6,540 bases of DNA from Actinomycetota bacterium (GTDB lineage Bacteria > Actinomycetota > Thermoleophilia > Solirubrobacterales > Solirubrobacteraceae). The position numbers were made by a program, and so were the translations under genes. The stretch covers positions 1 through 6,540 of the forward strand of contig SYBY01000203.1 of NCBI GenBank assembly GCA_005788585.1, given 5' to 3'. Of this stretch, positions 1-5,564 are shown one piece after another; within the stretch, counting starts at the first letter, position 1, and each line of letters starts with the position of its first letter. A model generated the notes under the pieces. The model ran no database searches and was not told the origin of the DNA. It was given only the letters and a program-made list of their open reading frames with translations.

Positions 1-104
1 ACCGGCTGTGCGACTGGTTCGTCGCGAACAAGCGCCGGGAGTGGGAGGCCTACCGGCGCACGGTGACCGAGTTCGAACGCAAGGCGTATCTGCCCCTCCT
101 ATGA
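1..104 (+). CDS. Glutamine synthetase-like protein, C-terminal end (partial)
   Basis: This is the last 33 codons of a gene entering from the left edge, read in the frame starting at base 3 and ending at TGA 102-104. The visible peptide has the pattern W-F-V-x-N-K-R-x-E-W-x-x-Y-R-x-x-V-T-x-x-E, then Y-L-P-L-L. From memory this is how many bacterial glutamine synthetases (GlnA and the related GlnA-like/gamma-glutamylputrescine synthetase group) end. Glutamine synthetase is a cytosolic dodecamer that makes glutamine from glutamate, ammonium and ATP. The active-site regions lie outside the window, so I cannot tell a true GlnA from a paralogue acting on polyamines or ethanolamine. The stop codon overlaps the start of the downstream regulator gene by four bases (ATGA), so the two are co-transcribed and probably translationally coupled. 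The identification rests on a short tail only. Confidence 0.75.
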   Translation, partial: RLCDWFVANKRREWEAYRRTVTEFERKAYLPLL

Positions 105-763
105 GCGATGCGTGGATCTACGGCGATGCGAACGGTCCGGCGGGCGCGACCGCCCGCCTCCTGGCGGAGCTCGGCTTCAGCCCGCATCGCCTCACGGCGA
201 ACGGGACGCTGCGGCCCGACGACGCACCCGGCCGGTCTCCCGCGCTCGTCGTGGTGGTGGGCCCCGTGGGTGACGTCTGCGAGCGGCTGAGCCAGGACGA
301 GGAGCTGGCCGACGTCCCGGTGCTCGTCGCCGTCGAGCCCGAGCACCTCGACCTCGGCGAGGGCGTCGCCGACGGCCACGAGCTCCTCGTCCACCCGTTC
401 AGCGCGGCCGAGCTGCACGCGCGGATCGCGCGGGCGCGCCGCGCGCTGCACGGCGTGGACCACGGTGACCTCGTCCGCTGCGGGTCGCTCGAGGTCAACC
501 TCGCGACGTACCAGGTGACGATCGGCGGCAAGCCCGTCGACTTCACGTTCATGGAGTACGAGCTCCTGAAGTTCTTCGCCACCCACCCGGGTCGCGTCTT
601 CTCGCGCGAGGCGCTGCTGAGCCGCGTGTGGGGCTACGACTACTACGGGGGCGCACGGACGGTCGACGTCCACGTCCGCCGGCTGCGGGCGAAGCTGGGG
701 CAAGAGCACGCGGGGCGCATCAAGACGGTGCGCAGCGTCGGCTACCGCTGGGAGGGCGCATGA
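101..763 (+). CDS. glnR: GlnR-like atypical OmpR-family nitrogen regulator
   Basis: This is a 220-residue transcription factor with a degenerate receiver domain (about 1-115) and an OmpR/PhoB winged-helix DNA-binding domain (about 125-217). The receiver lacks the usual phosphorylation chemistry. The strand beta-3 region reads LVVVVGP (49-55) with no acceptor Asp, and the conserved Lys before P-F is His98. The DNA-binding half carries YELLKFFATHPGRVFSR (153-169), then WGYDYYGG (177-184) and RTVDVHVRRLRAKLG (186-200), and ends VGYR. This closely resembles actinobacterial GlnR as I remember it. In that group GlnR controls ammonium and nitrate assimilation genes without classical phospho-relay. 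The start at ATG 101 is chosen because it overlaps the glutamine synthetase stop (ATGA). An in-frame GTG at 8 would add 31 residues lying inside that gene and unlike a receiver. The gene also overlaps the next one by ATGA. The alternative is another orphan OmpR-family regulator. The symbol is assigned by similarity only. Confidence 0.8.
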   Translation: MSDAWIYGDANGPAGATARLLAELGFSPHRLTANGTLRPDDAPGRSPALVVVVGPVGDVCERLSQDEELADVPVLVAVEPEHLDLGEGVADGHELLVHPFSAAELHARIARARRALHGVDHGDLVRCGSLEVNLATYQVTIGGKPVDFTFMEYELLKFFATHPGRVFSREALLSRVWGYDYYGGARTVDVHVRRLRAKLGQEHAGRIKTVRSVGYRWEGA

Positions 764-1809
764 CACCGACCGAGACCACCCCGAAGACGCCTGCCGGCCG
801 CAGTCGCTACCCGGGCTTCCGGATGACGATCAAGGCGGTCGGCACCGGACCGCGGGGATCGCGCGCGCTGACCTACGACGAGGCTCGCGACGCGATGCGC
901 GCGCTGCTGGCCGGCGAGGTCACGCCGTCCCAGGCGGGCGCGTTCCTCATCGCCATGCGCATGAAGGGCGAGGAGGCCGCGGAGCTCGCGGGGTTCACCC
1001 AGGCGCTGCGCGATGTGCGCCCGGCGCTCACCGCGTCACCCGGAGGCTCGCCCCTCGTGTCCAGCGCGGGGTCGTACGACGGCGTGGGCGAATCCCCGTC
1101 GCTGACCCTCGCCGCCGCGGTGCTCGCGGCGGCGGCCGGGGGCCGGGTCGTGACGCACTGCGGCGGGCTGCTTGGCCCGAAGTACGGGACGACGCCGCTC
1201 GACGTGCTCGCGGCGCTCGGCGGTCCGGCGCGGCCCACGGTCGAGGCGTCGCTGGAGATGCTCGAGCGCTCGGGCGCCGCCGTCGTCCACGCGGGCGAGG
1301 CGCTGCCGGGCTTCGACCGGCTGTGCGAGATCCGCGACGAGGTTGGCCTGCGTGGGCCGGTCCACAGCGCGGAGAAGCTCGTCGACCACTTCGGGGCCAA
1401 GCGGTTCGTCGTCGGGCACACGCACTCGACCTACACCGACAAGCTCGCCGCGGCGATGGACCTGCTCGGCGCCGAGCGGGCCGTGATCGTGCGCGGGATC
1501 GAGGGCTCCGACATCCTGCGGCCCGGGCGCCCCGCGGCGTTCGTCGGCAGCCAGCGGCTGGACCTGCCCGAGACGATGGGGATGGTGCTGCGCGGCGAGG
1601 GTGACGCCGAGCTCTCGGCCCAGCTGACCCGTGCGGTCCTCGCCGGCGACGAGGGCGGCGTCGCCGCGCGTGCCGTGGTTCTGAGCGCGGCGGTGCGGCT
1701 GTTCGCGGGCGGGGTCGCCGGCAGCGCGCGGGAGGGGATGGCGCTCGCCGAGGCGGCGATCGCCGACGGCCGCGGCAGCGAGGCGCTGGAACGGCTGCTG
1801 GACAGCTGA
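760..1809 (+). CDS. TrpD2/YbiB-like anthranilate phosphoribosyltransferase-family protein
   Basis: This 349-residue protein has the fold family of anthranilate phosphoribosyltransferase (TrpD) and nucleoside phosphorylases. An N-terminal helical part (about 22-90) includes LLAGEVTPSQAGAFLIAMRMKGE (49-71), where TrpD proteins have a similar G-E-x-x-x-x-Q-x-x-A-F-L-x-A-x-x-x-K-G-E segment. The substrate motifs are altered. The PRPP loop, GTGGD in true TrpD, reads A-G-S-Y-D at 103-107. The K-H-G-N-R motif is replaced by K-Y-G at 141-143, and the Asp-Glu metal pair is not evident near GIEGSDILRP. This matches the YbiB/TrpD2 branch, whose E. coli member is reported to bind nucleic acid rather than make tryptophan. 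A role in tryptophan synthesis is therefore unlikely, and no other trp gene is nearby. The ATG at 760 overlaps the regulator stop and follows a GGAGG at 751-755. The N-terminal 20 residues are Pro/Thr-rich and look unstructured. The true function is unknown. Confidence 0.75.
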   Translation: MTPTETTPKTPAGRSRYPGFRMTIKAVGTGPRGSRALTYDEARDAMRALLAGEVTPSQAGAFLIAMRMKGEEAAELAGFTQALRDVRPALTASPGGSPLVSSAGSYDGVGESPSLTLAAAVLAAAAGGRVVTHCGGLLGPKYGTTPLDVLAALGGPARPTVEASLEMLERSGAAVVHAGEALPGFDRLCEIRDEVGLRGPVHSAEKLVDHFGAKRFVVGHTHSTYTDKLAAAMDLLGAERAVIVRGIEGSDILRPGRPAAFVGSQRLDLPETMGMVLRGEGDAELSAQLTRAVLAGDEGGVAARAVVLSAAVRLFAGGVAGSAREGMALAEAAIADGRGSEALERLLDS

Positions 1810-1824
1810 GCGTGCTGCGGTACG

Positions 1825-1842
1825 GTATGACAGGCGTCATAC
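1825..1842. promoter_or_regulatory. Perfect 7-4-7 inverted repeat, candidate operator of the P450 gene
   Basis: GTATGAC (1825-1831), the spacer AGGC, then GTCATAC (1836-1842) form an exact inverted repeat in the only 69-bp gap between the upstream operon and the P450 gene. An 18-bp dyad with short TGAC/GTCA arms is the size bound by dimeric repressors such as TetR-family proteins, which often control P450 genes in actinobacteria. No such regulator gene is in the window. A weak sigma-70-like pair, TGGACA (1799-1804) and TACGGT (1821-1826) with 16 bp between, would place the dyad on the -10 element, which fits repression. The promoter reading is tentative. As an RNA hairpin the 7-bp stem is short and has no T-run, so a terminator is less likely. 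Confidence 0.45.
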
Positions 1843-1878
1843 ACGGCGTCGTCCTCGCTCATCCCCAGGAGCCCGCGC

Positions 1879-3204
1879 ATGTCCCGCACCGACCTTCCGC
1901 CCGGCCCCCGCGAACCCACCGCGATCCAGACGCTGCGCTTCCTCACGCGGCCGGTGCCGTTCCTGGAGTCGTGCCGCCGCCGGTACGGCGGGCCGTTCGC
2001 CATCCGCCTCGCAGGCAACGTGCCGTTCGTCGTGCTGACCGACCCGCAGCACGTCAAGGAGCTCTTCGCCGTCGCGCCCGACGTGTTGCACCCGGGGGAG
2101 GGCGGGAAGGTCCTGGGCCCGATCATGGGCCGGCATTCGGTGCTCCTGCTCGACGAGGACGCGCACATGGAGCAGCGCAAGCTCATGCTCCCGGCGTTCC
2201 ACGGCGAGAAGATGGCGGCGCTCACCGGTCTGCTCGAGGAGGTCACCGAACGGGCGATCGCATCGTGGCCGCGCGACGAGGAGGTCGCGCTGCACCCGCG
2301 GCTGCAGGCCGTGACGCTGGAGGTCATCCTGCGCGCGGTCTTCGGCTTCGACGAGGGCGCGCGGCTGGACCAGATGCGCACGCTGCTCGAGCGCTACCTC
2401 GTCGAGGGCGTCCACCCGGCCGTCATGCTGCCGCCGCTGCACTGGGACCTCGGGCCGCGTTCCCCGTGGGGCCGGTTCTCGCGCACGCGTGCGGAGACGC
2501 TCGCCCTCCTGGGCCGGGAGGTCGCCGAGCGGCGCGCGTCGGGTGGGGAGTCCGACGACGTGCTGTCGATGTTCCTCGCGGCCGAGCACTCGGACGGCTC
2601 GCCGATGCGCGACGAGGAGATCGTCGACGAGCTCATGACGCTGCTGGTGGCCGGGCACGAGACGACGGCGTCGTCGCTGTCGTTCGCCTGCGCCGACCTG
2701 GTGCGCAACCCGGGGGTCCTCGACCGGCTGACGGCGGCGATCGACGCGGGCGAGGACGAGTACCTCGACGCGACGATCACCGAGGCGCTGCGCCGCCGCC
2801 CGGTGCTCCCCTTCTCGCAGCCTCGCTTGGCGGTCAAGCCCGTCGAGATCGGCGGGCGCCGGTACGAGCCGGGGGTGGCGCTCACGGCGGGCATCTACCT
2901 CATCCAGCACGACCCGGCGATCTATCCCGAGCCCTACGCGTTCCGGCCGGAGCGCTGGCTCGGCGTGCGGCCGGGGACGTACACCTGGCTGCCGTTCGGC
3001 GGCGGCCGGCGGCGCTGCCTGGGCGCGAGCTTCGCGCAGCTGGAGATGAAGGTCGTGCTGCGCGAGCTGCTGCGGCAGACCACGCTCTCGTCGAGCGCGC
3101 CGCCGGAGCGGACCGCGCGGCGGCACATCACGGTGACGCCCGAGCGCGGGGCGCGGGTCACGCTGCGCGCGCGGACGCGCGAGCGGGAGGCTGTCCCGGC
3201 GTAG
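1879..3204 (+). CDS. Cytochrome P450 (CYP135/CYP138-like)
   Basis: This is a 441-residue soluble bacterial cytochrome P450, a heme-thiolate monooxygenase that inserts one oxygen atom from O2 using electrons from a ferredoxin/reductase pair. All signature motifs are intact. The oxygen-binding I-helix motif A-G-H-E-T-T is at 258-263 and the K-helix E-x-x-R at 302-305. P-E-R-W is at 357-360, and the heme loop F-G-G-G-R-R-R-C-L-G is at 373-382 with Cys380 as the iron ligand. The N-terminus begins with a proline-rich L-P-P-G-P and has no membrane anchor. Overall it resembles the mycobacterial CYP135/CYP138 and cyanobacterial CYP110 groups from memory, and their substrates are poorly known. ATG 1879 is preceded by AGGAG (1867-1871) at good spacing. 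No ferredoxin or reductase gene is adjacent. It is flanked by its own candidate operator and a downstream stem-loop, so it is probably transcribed alone. The substrate cannot be inferred. Confidence 0.9.
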   Translation: MSRTDLPPGPREPTAIQTLRFLTRPVPFLESCRRRYGGPFAIRLAGNVPFVVLTDPQHVKELFAVAPDVLHPGEGGKVLGPIMGRHSVLLLDEDAHMEQRKLMLPAFHGEKMAALTGLLEEVTERAIASWPRDEEVALHPRLQAVTLEVILRAVFGFDEGARLDQMRTLLERYLVEGVHPAVMLPPLHWDLGPRSPWGRFSRTRAETLALLGREVAERRASGGESDDVLSMFLAAEHSDGSPMRDEEIVDELMTLLVAGHETTASSLSFACADLVRNPGVLDRLTAAIDAGEDEYLDATITEALRRRPVLPFSQPRLAVKPVEIGGRRYEPGVALTAGIYLIQHDPAIYPEPYAFRPERWLGVRPGTYTWLPFGGGRRRCLGASFAQLEMKVVLRELLRQTTLSSSAPPERTARRHITVTPERGARVTLRARTREREAVPA

Positions 3205-3221
3205 CGGCAGGCGGGACAGCC
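3189..3221 (+). terminator. Stem-loop at the end of the P450 gene
   Basis: GGCTGTCCCG (3189-3198) pairs perfectly with CGGGACAGCC (3212-3221), giving a 10-bp stem around a 13-nt loop. The P450 stop codon (3202-3204) lies in the loop. No T-run follows, so if it terminates transcription it is of the T-poor kind common in high-G+C actinobacteria. It sits immediately before the tandem-box region, separating P450 transcription from narK. Confidence 0.45.
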
Positions 3222-3227
3222 CGCCTC

Positions 3228-3287
3228 GCAACGAACTCGCAACACAACGGTCACGAACTCGACACCGCGCGTGCACGGCGCGGACAC
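3228..3287 (+). promoter_or_regulatory. Six tandem GNNAC boxes at 11-bp period: candidate GlnR operator of narK
   Basis: Six five-base boxes are spaced by exactly six bases: GCAAC (3228-3232), GCAAC (3239-3243), GTCAC (3250-3254), GACAC (3261-3265), TGCAC (3272-3276) and GACAC (3283-3287). All six end in AC in the same 11-bp register, and five begin with G. Two of the spacers are the identical gaactc (3233-3238 and 3255-3260). From the literature, Streptomyces GlnR sites are built of GTnAC/GaAAC boxes with n6 spacers (AC-n9-AC), and OmpR-family regulators bind such 11-bp direct repeats on one DNA face. A seventh in-phase position (3294-3298, GTCGG) no longer fits. The array ends 53 bp before the narK start, suitable for upstream activation. 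I see no convincing -35/-10 pair between array and gene. A GlnR-like protein is encoded 2.5 kb upstream. Confidence 0.7.
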
Positions 3288-3340
3288 GGGCGTGTCGGAG
3301 GCTCCCGGTCACAAGCCATGACTGACTGCGGAGGACTGCG

Positions 3341-4834
3341 ATGAGCGTGTTGACACGAGGCCGGTGGATCGACGACTGGAAGCCCGACGACGAGGAGTTC
3401 TGGGAGGCGGAGGGCAAGACGATCGCGCGGAAGAACCTCGCGTTCAGCGTCTTCGCCGAGAACCTCGGGTTCTGCATCTGGGTCCTGTGGACCATCATCG
3501 TCATCAACCTGGGCAACGTCGGGATCGAGCTGACGATCTCCCAGATGTTCTGGCTCACCGCCGTCCCGAACCTCATCGGCGCGACGCTGCGCATCCCCTA
3601 CACGTTCGCGGTGCCCAAGTTCGGCGGGAGGGTGTGGACGACCATCAGTGCGTCACTGCTCCTGATCCCCGCCCTGCTCGTGGCCGTGGTGGTGCCGAGC
3701 GGTTGGCTCGCCGAGCAGTCCTCCAGCGCGCAGTTCTGGATCCTGCTGGCCTGTGCCGCGACCGCAGGCGTCGGCGGCGGCAACTTCAGCTCCTCGATGG
3801 CCAACATCTCGTTCTTCTATCCCGAGGACAAGAAGGGCTTCGCGCTCGGCATCAACGCCGCGGGCGGCAACCTCGGCGTGGCGATGACCCAGCTCATCGT
3901 GCCGCTCGTGATCATCATCGGCGTCCCGGCCGCAGCCGTGAAGAACCCGATCCACGAGGTCAACCTCGCCTACGCCGGCCTGGTGTGGATCCCGTTCATC
4001 GTCATCGCCGCGCTCGGCGCGTGGTTCTACATGGACAGCATCCGTGAGGCCAAGTCGGACTCGAAGTCCTACGCCGTCGCGGTGCGAGAGAAGCACACGT
4101 GGATCATGTCGGTGCTCTACATCGGGACGTTCGGCTCGTTCATCGGCTTCTCGTTCGCGCTGCCGCTCGTCATCAAGAACACGTTCCCCGAGTTCCTGGC
4201 GAGCAACCCGTTCATCGCCACGTACCTGGCGGGCCTGGGCTTCGTCGGCGCCCTCATCGGATCGATCGCCCGGCCACTGGGTGGCTGGATGTCGGACAAG
4301 CTGGGCGGGGAGAAGGTCACCCTGGCCGTGTTCCTGGGCATGGTCGTCGCGACGCTGGGCGCGATCGCCGGCGTGAACAACCGCAGCTTCGCGCTGTTCT
4401 TCGGCTCGTTCATGGTGGTGTTCCTGCTCTCGGGCATCGGCAACGGCTCGACGTACCGCATGATCCCGACGATCTTCACGCGCCTGGGGCGTGAGGAGGC
4501 GGCGAAGACCGGCCGTCCGGACAGTGCAACGCGGACGGACTTCAAGCGGCGGGCCGCCGCGGTCATCGGGATCGCCGGTGCGGTCGGCGCGTTCGGCGGG
4601 TTCCTCATCCAGGTGGTCCTGCGGGAGGCGAGCCTGGGCGCATCGGCCGCGATCAAGGCCGCAGAGACGCCTGCGCAGAAGCTCGCGGTCGCGGAGGCCA
4701 ACGCGGACTGGTCGGTGCCCGCGCTGTGGGTCTTCTTCGGCGCGTACTTCGTCTTCGCGGCGATCACGTGGGCGGTCTACGTGCGCAACCCGGCGCCCGT
4801 CGGCGCGCCTGCGCTCGCGCACGAGTCCGCGTAG
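3341..4834 (+). CDS. narK: NarK-type nitrate/nitrite transporter (MFS, NNP family)
   Basis: This is a 497-residue inner-membrane transporter of the major facilitator superfamily, nitrate-nitrite porter family, with about twelve hydrophobic segments. Both family signatures are present. The first runs from G-G-G-N-F (145-149) through the S-M-A-N-I-S-F-F segment to G-G-N-L-G. The second is G-I-G-N-G-S-T-Y-R-M-I-P (365-376). Arg84 (in L-R-I-P-Y) and Arg311 (in R-P-L-G-G) match the two substrate-binding arginines of E. coli NarK (Arg89 and Arg305). The N-terminus D-D-W-K-P-D-D-E-E-F-W is typical of the actinobacterial NarK group. ATG 3341 follows GGAGGA (3330-3335) at good spacing. The sequence does not say whether it takes up nitrate, exchanges nitrate for nitrite or exports nitrite. 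No nitrate or nitrite reductase gene is in the window. The upstream GlnR-like box array suggests nitrogen control and hence an assimilatory role. A strong hairpin follows the gene. Confidence 0.93.
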   Translation: MSVLTRGRWIDDWKPDDEEFWEAEGKTIARKNLAFSVFAENLGFCIWVLWTIIVINLGNVGIELTISQMFWLTAVPNLIGATLRIPYTFAVPKFGGRVWTTISASLLLIPALLVAVVVPSGWLAEQSSSAQFWILLACAATAGVGGGNFSSSMANISFFYPEDKKGFALGINAAGGNLGVAMTQLIVPLVIIIGVPAAAVKNPIHEVNLAYAGLVWIPFIVIAALGAWFYMDSIREAKSDSKSYAVAVREKHTWIMSVLYIGTFGSFIGFSFALPLVIKNTFPEFLASNPFIATYLAGLGFVGALIGSIARPLGGWMSDKLGGEKVTLAVFLGMVVATLGAIAGVNNRSFALFFGSFMVVFLLSGIGNGSTYRMIPTIFTRLGREEAAKTGRPDSATRTDFKRRAAAVIGIAGAVGAFGGFLIQVVLREASLGASAAIKAAETPAQKLAVAEANADWSVPALWVFFGAYFVFAAITWAVYVRNPAPVGAPALAHESA

Positions 4835-4848
4835 CTCGGGGCTCCTGA

Positions 4849-4881
4849 CCTGCTCCCACCCGCGCGGCGGGTGGGAGCAGG
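4849..4881. terminator. 15-bp perfect hairpin, bidirectional terminator between convergent genes
   Basis: CCTGCTCCCACCCGC (4849-4863) is exactly complementary to GCGGGTGGGAGCAGG (4867-4881), with a GCG loop. It starts 14 bp after the narK stop and ends two bases before the stop of the minus-strand response regulator gene (4884-4886). It can thus end transcripts from both sides. There is no T-run on either strand, but the stem is long and G+C-rich. Confidence 0.75.
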
Positions 4882-4883
4882 GC

Positions 4884-5561
4884 CTACGCGTCGAGAAACG
4901 CGATGACGGCGCGGACGCGGCGGTGGTCGTCCGGCGTCTCGGGCAGGTCGAGCTTGGCCAGGATGCTGTGGACGTGCTTCTCCACGGTTCCCTGGGTCAC
5001 GACGAGGCGGCGGGCGATCCCGGCGTTCGACGCGCCCTCGGCCATCAGGGCGAGGACCTCCCGCTCACGGGCCGTGAGCTGCGCCAGCGGGTCGACCCGG
5101 CGCCGCGCTGCGAACAGCTCTTCGACCAGACCGGGGTCCACGACCGACTCACCGCTGACCAGTCGCCGCAGGTCACCGACGAAGCGGTCGATGTCGGTGA
5201 CGCGGCTCTTCAGGAGGTAGCCGATGCGCTGCTCGCCGCCGAGGAGCTCCATGGCCTCCTCGACCTCGACGTGCGCGGACAGCAGCAGTACGGCGACGGA
5301 CGGCAGCGTCGCTGCGAGCACGCGCGCCGCGTCGATGCCCTCGTTGGCGTGCCCCGGCGGCATGCGGATGTCGACGATGACCACGTCTGGGCGGTACTGG
5401 CGCGCGAGGTCGATGAGGGCTTCGGCATCACCCGCCTGGAAGACCACCGAGAACCCCATGCTGGTCAGCAGGCTTGCGAGGCCTTCGCGCAGGAGGACGT
5501 CGTCATCCGCGATGCCGACCCGCAGCGCTGCAGCTTCCTCCATACGCGGAGTATCGAGCAT
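4884..5561 (-). CDS. NarL/LuxR-family response regulator
   Basis: This 225-residue two-component response regulator has an intact receiver and a C-terminal LuxR-type helix-turn-helix. The receiver shows the acidic pocket Asp19-Asp20-Asp21, the phospho-acceptor Asp64 (in V-D-I-R-M-P-P-G), Ser95 and Lys118 (in Y-L-L-K-S). The DNA-binding part begins L-T-x-R-E-R-E-V-L (162-170) and contains the recognition segment TQGTVEKHVHSILAKL (189-204). The gene is last in a three-gene minus-strand unit. Its ATG at 5561-5559 lies 3 nt after the TGA of the preceding gene. A GGGTGA just before it overlaps that stop and may serve as ribosome site. A second in-frame ATG (codon 7) has no ribosome site. No histidine kinase is visible, so the partner is unknown. 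The convergent narK neighbour raises nitrate signalling as a possibility, but this architecture is very common and proves nothing about ligand. Confidence 0.88.
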   Translation of the reverse strand: MLDTPRMEEAAALRVGIADDDVLLREGLASLLTSMGFSVVFQAGDAEALIDLARQYRPDVVIVDIRMPPGHANEGIDAARVLAATLPSVAVLLLSAHVEVEEAMELLGGEQRIGYLLKSRVTDIDRFVGDLRRLVSGESVVDPGLVEELFAARRRVDPLAQLTAREREVLALMAEGASNAGIARRLVVTQGTVEKHVHSILAKLDLPETPDDHRRVRAVIAFLDA

Positions 5562-5564
5562 CTT

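Noticed and set aside
8..100. In-frame GTG extension giving the GlnR-like protein 31 more residues
   Set aside because: It overlaps the glutamine synthetase tail in another frame and adds sequence unlike a receiver start; the ATG at 101 gives the ATGA coupling repeated at the next junction.
760..1809. True anthranilate phosphoribosyltransferase (trpD) of tryptophan synthesis
   Set aside because: GTGGD and K-H-G-N-R motifs are not conserved and no other trp gene is nearby.
1827..1842. AC-n9-AC pair (AC at 1830 and 1841) as another GlnR-like site upstream of the P450
   Set aside because: Only two boxes, neither starting with G; the perfect inverted repeat explains the same bases better.
3228..3287. 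Reading the array as a PhoP (phosphate) box
   Set aside because: PhoP boxes also repeat every 11 bp but are built on GTTCACC-like units; the repeated G-n-n-A-C pattern fits GlnR better, and the neighbouring regulator is GlnR-like. Not fully excluded without a binding test.
3308..3312. Further GTCAC box after the array
   Set aside because: It is 3 bp out of the 11-bp register (expected starts 3305 or 3316), so it is not counted.
1837..3594. Long minus-strand open frame (about 585 codons) across the P450 gene
   Set aside because: Arg/Ala-rich shadow typical of high-G+C DNA; the P450 on the plus strand has every signature motif.
3653..4822. Long minus-strand open frame across narK
   Set aside because: Its product is low-complexity Arg/Asp/Glu-rich with no family features, and it lies over the clearly coding NarK frame.
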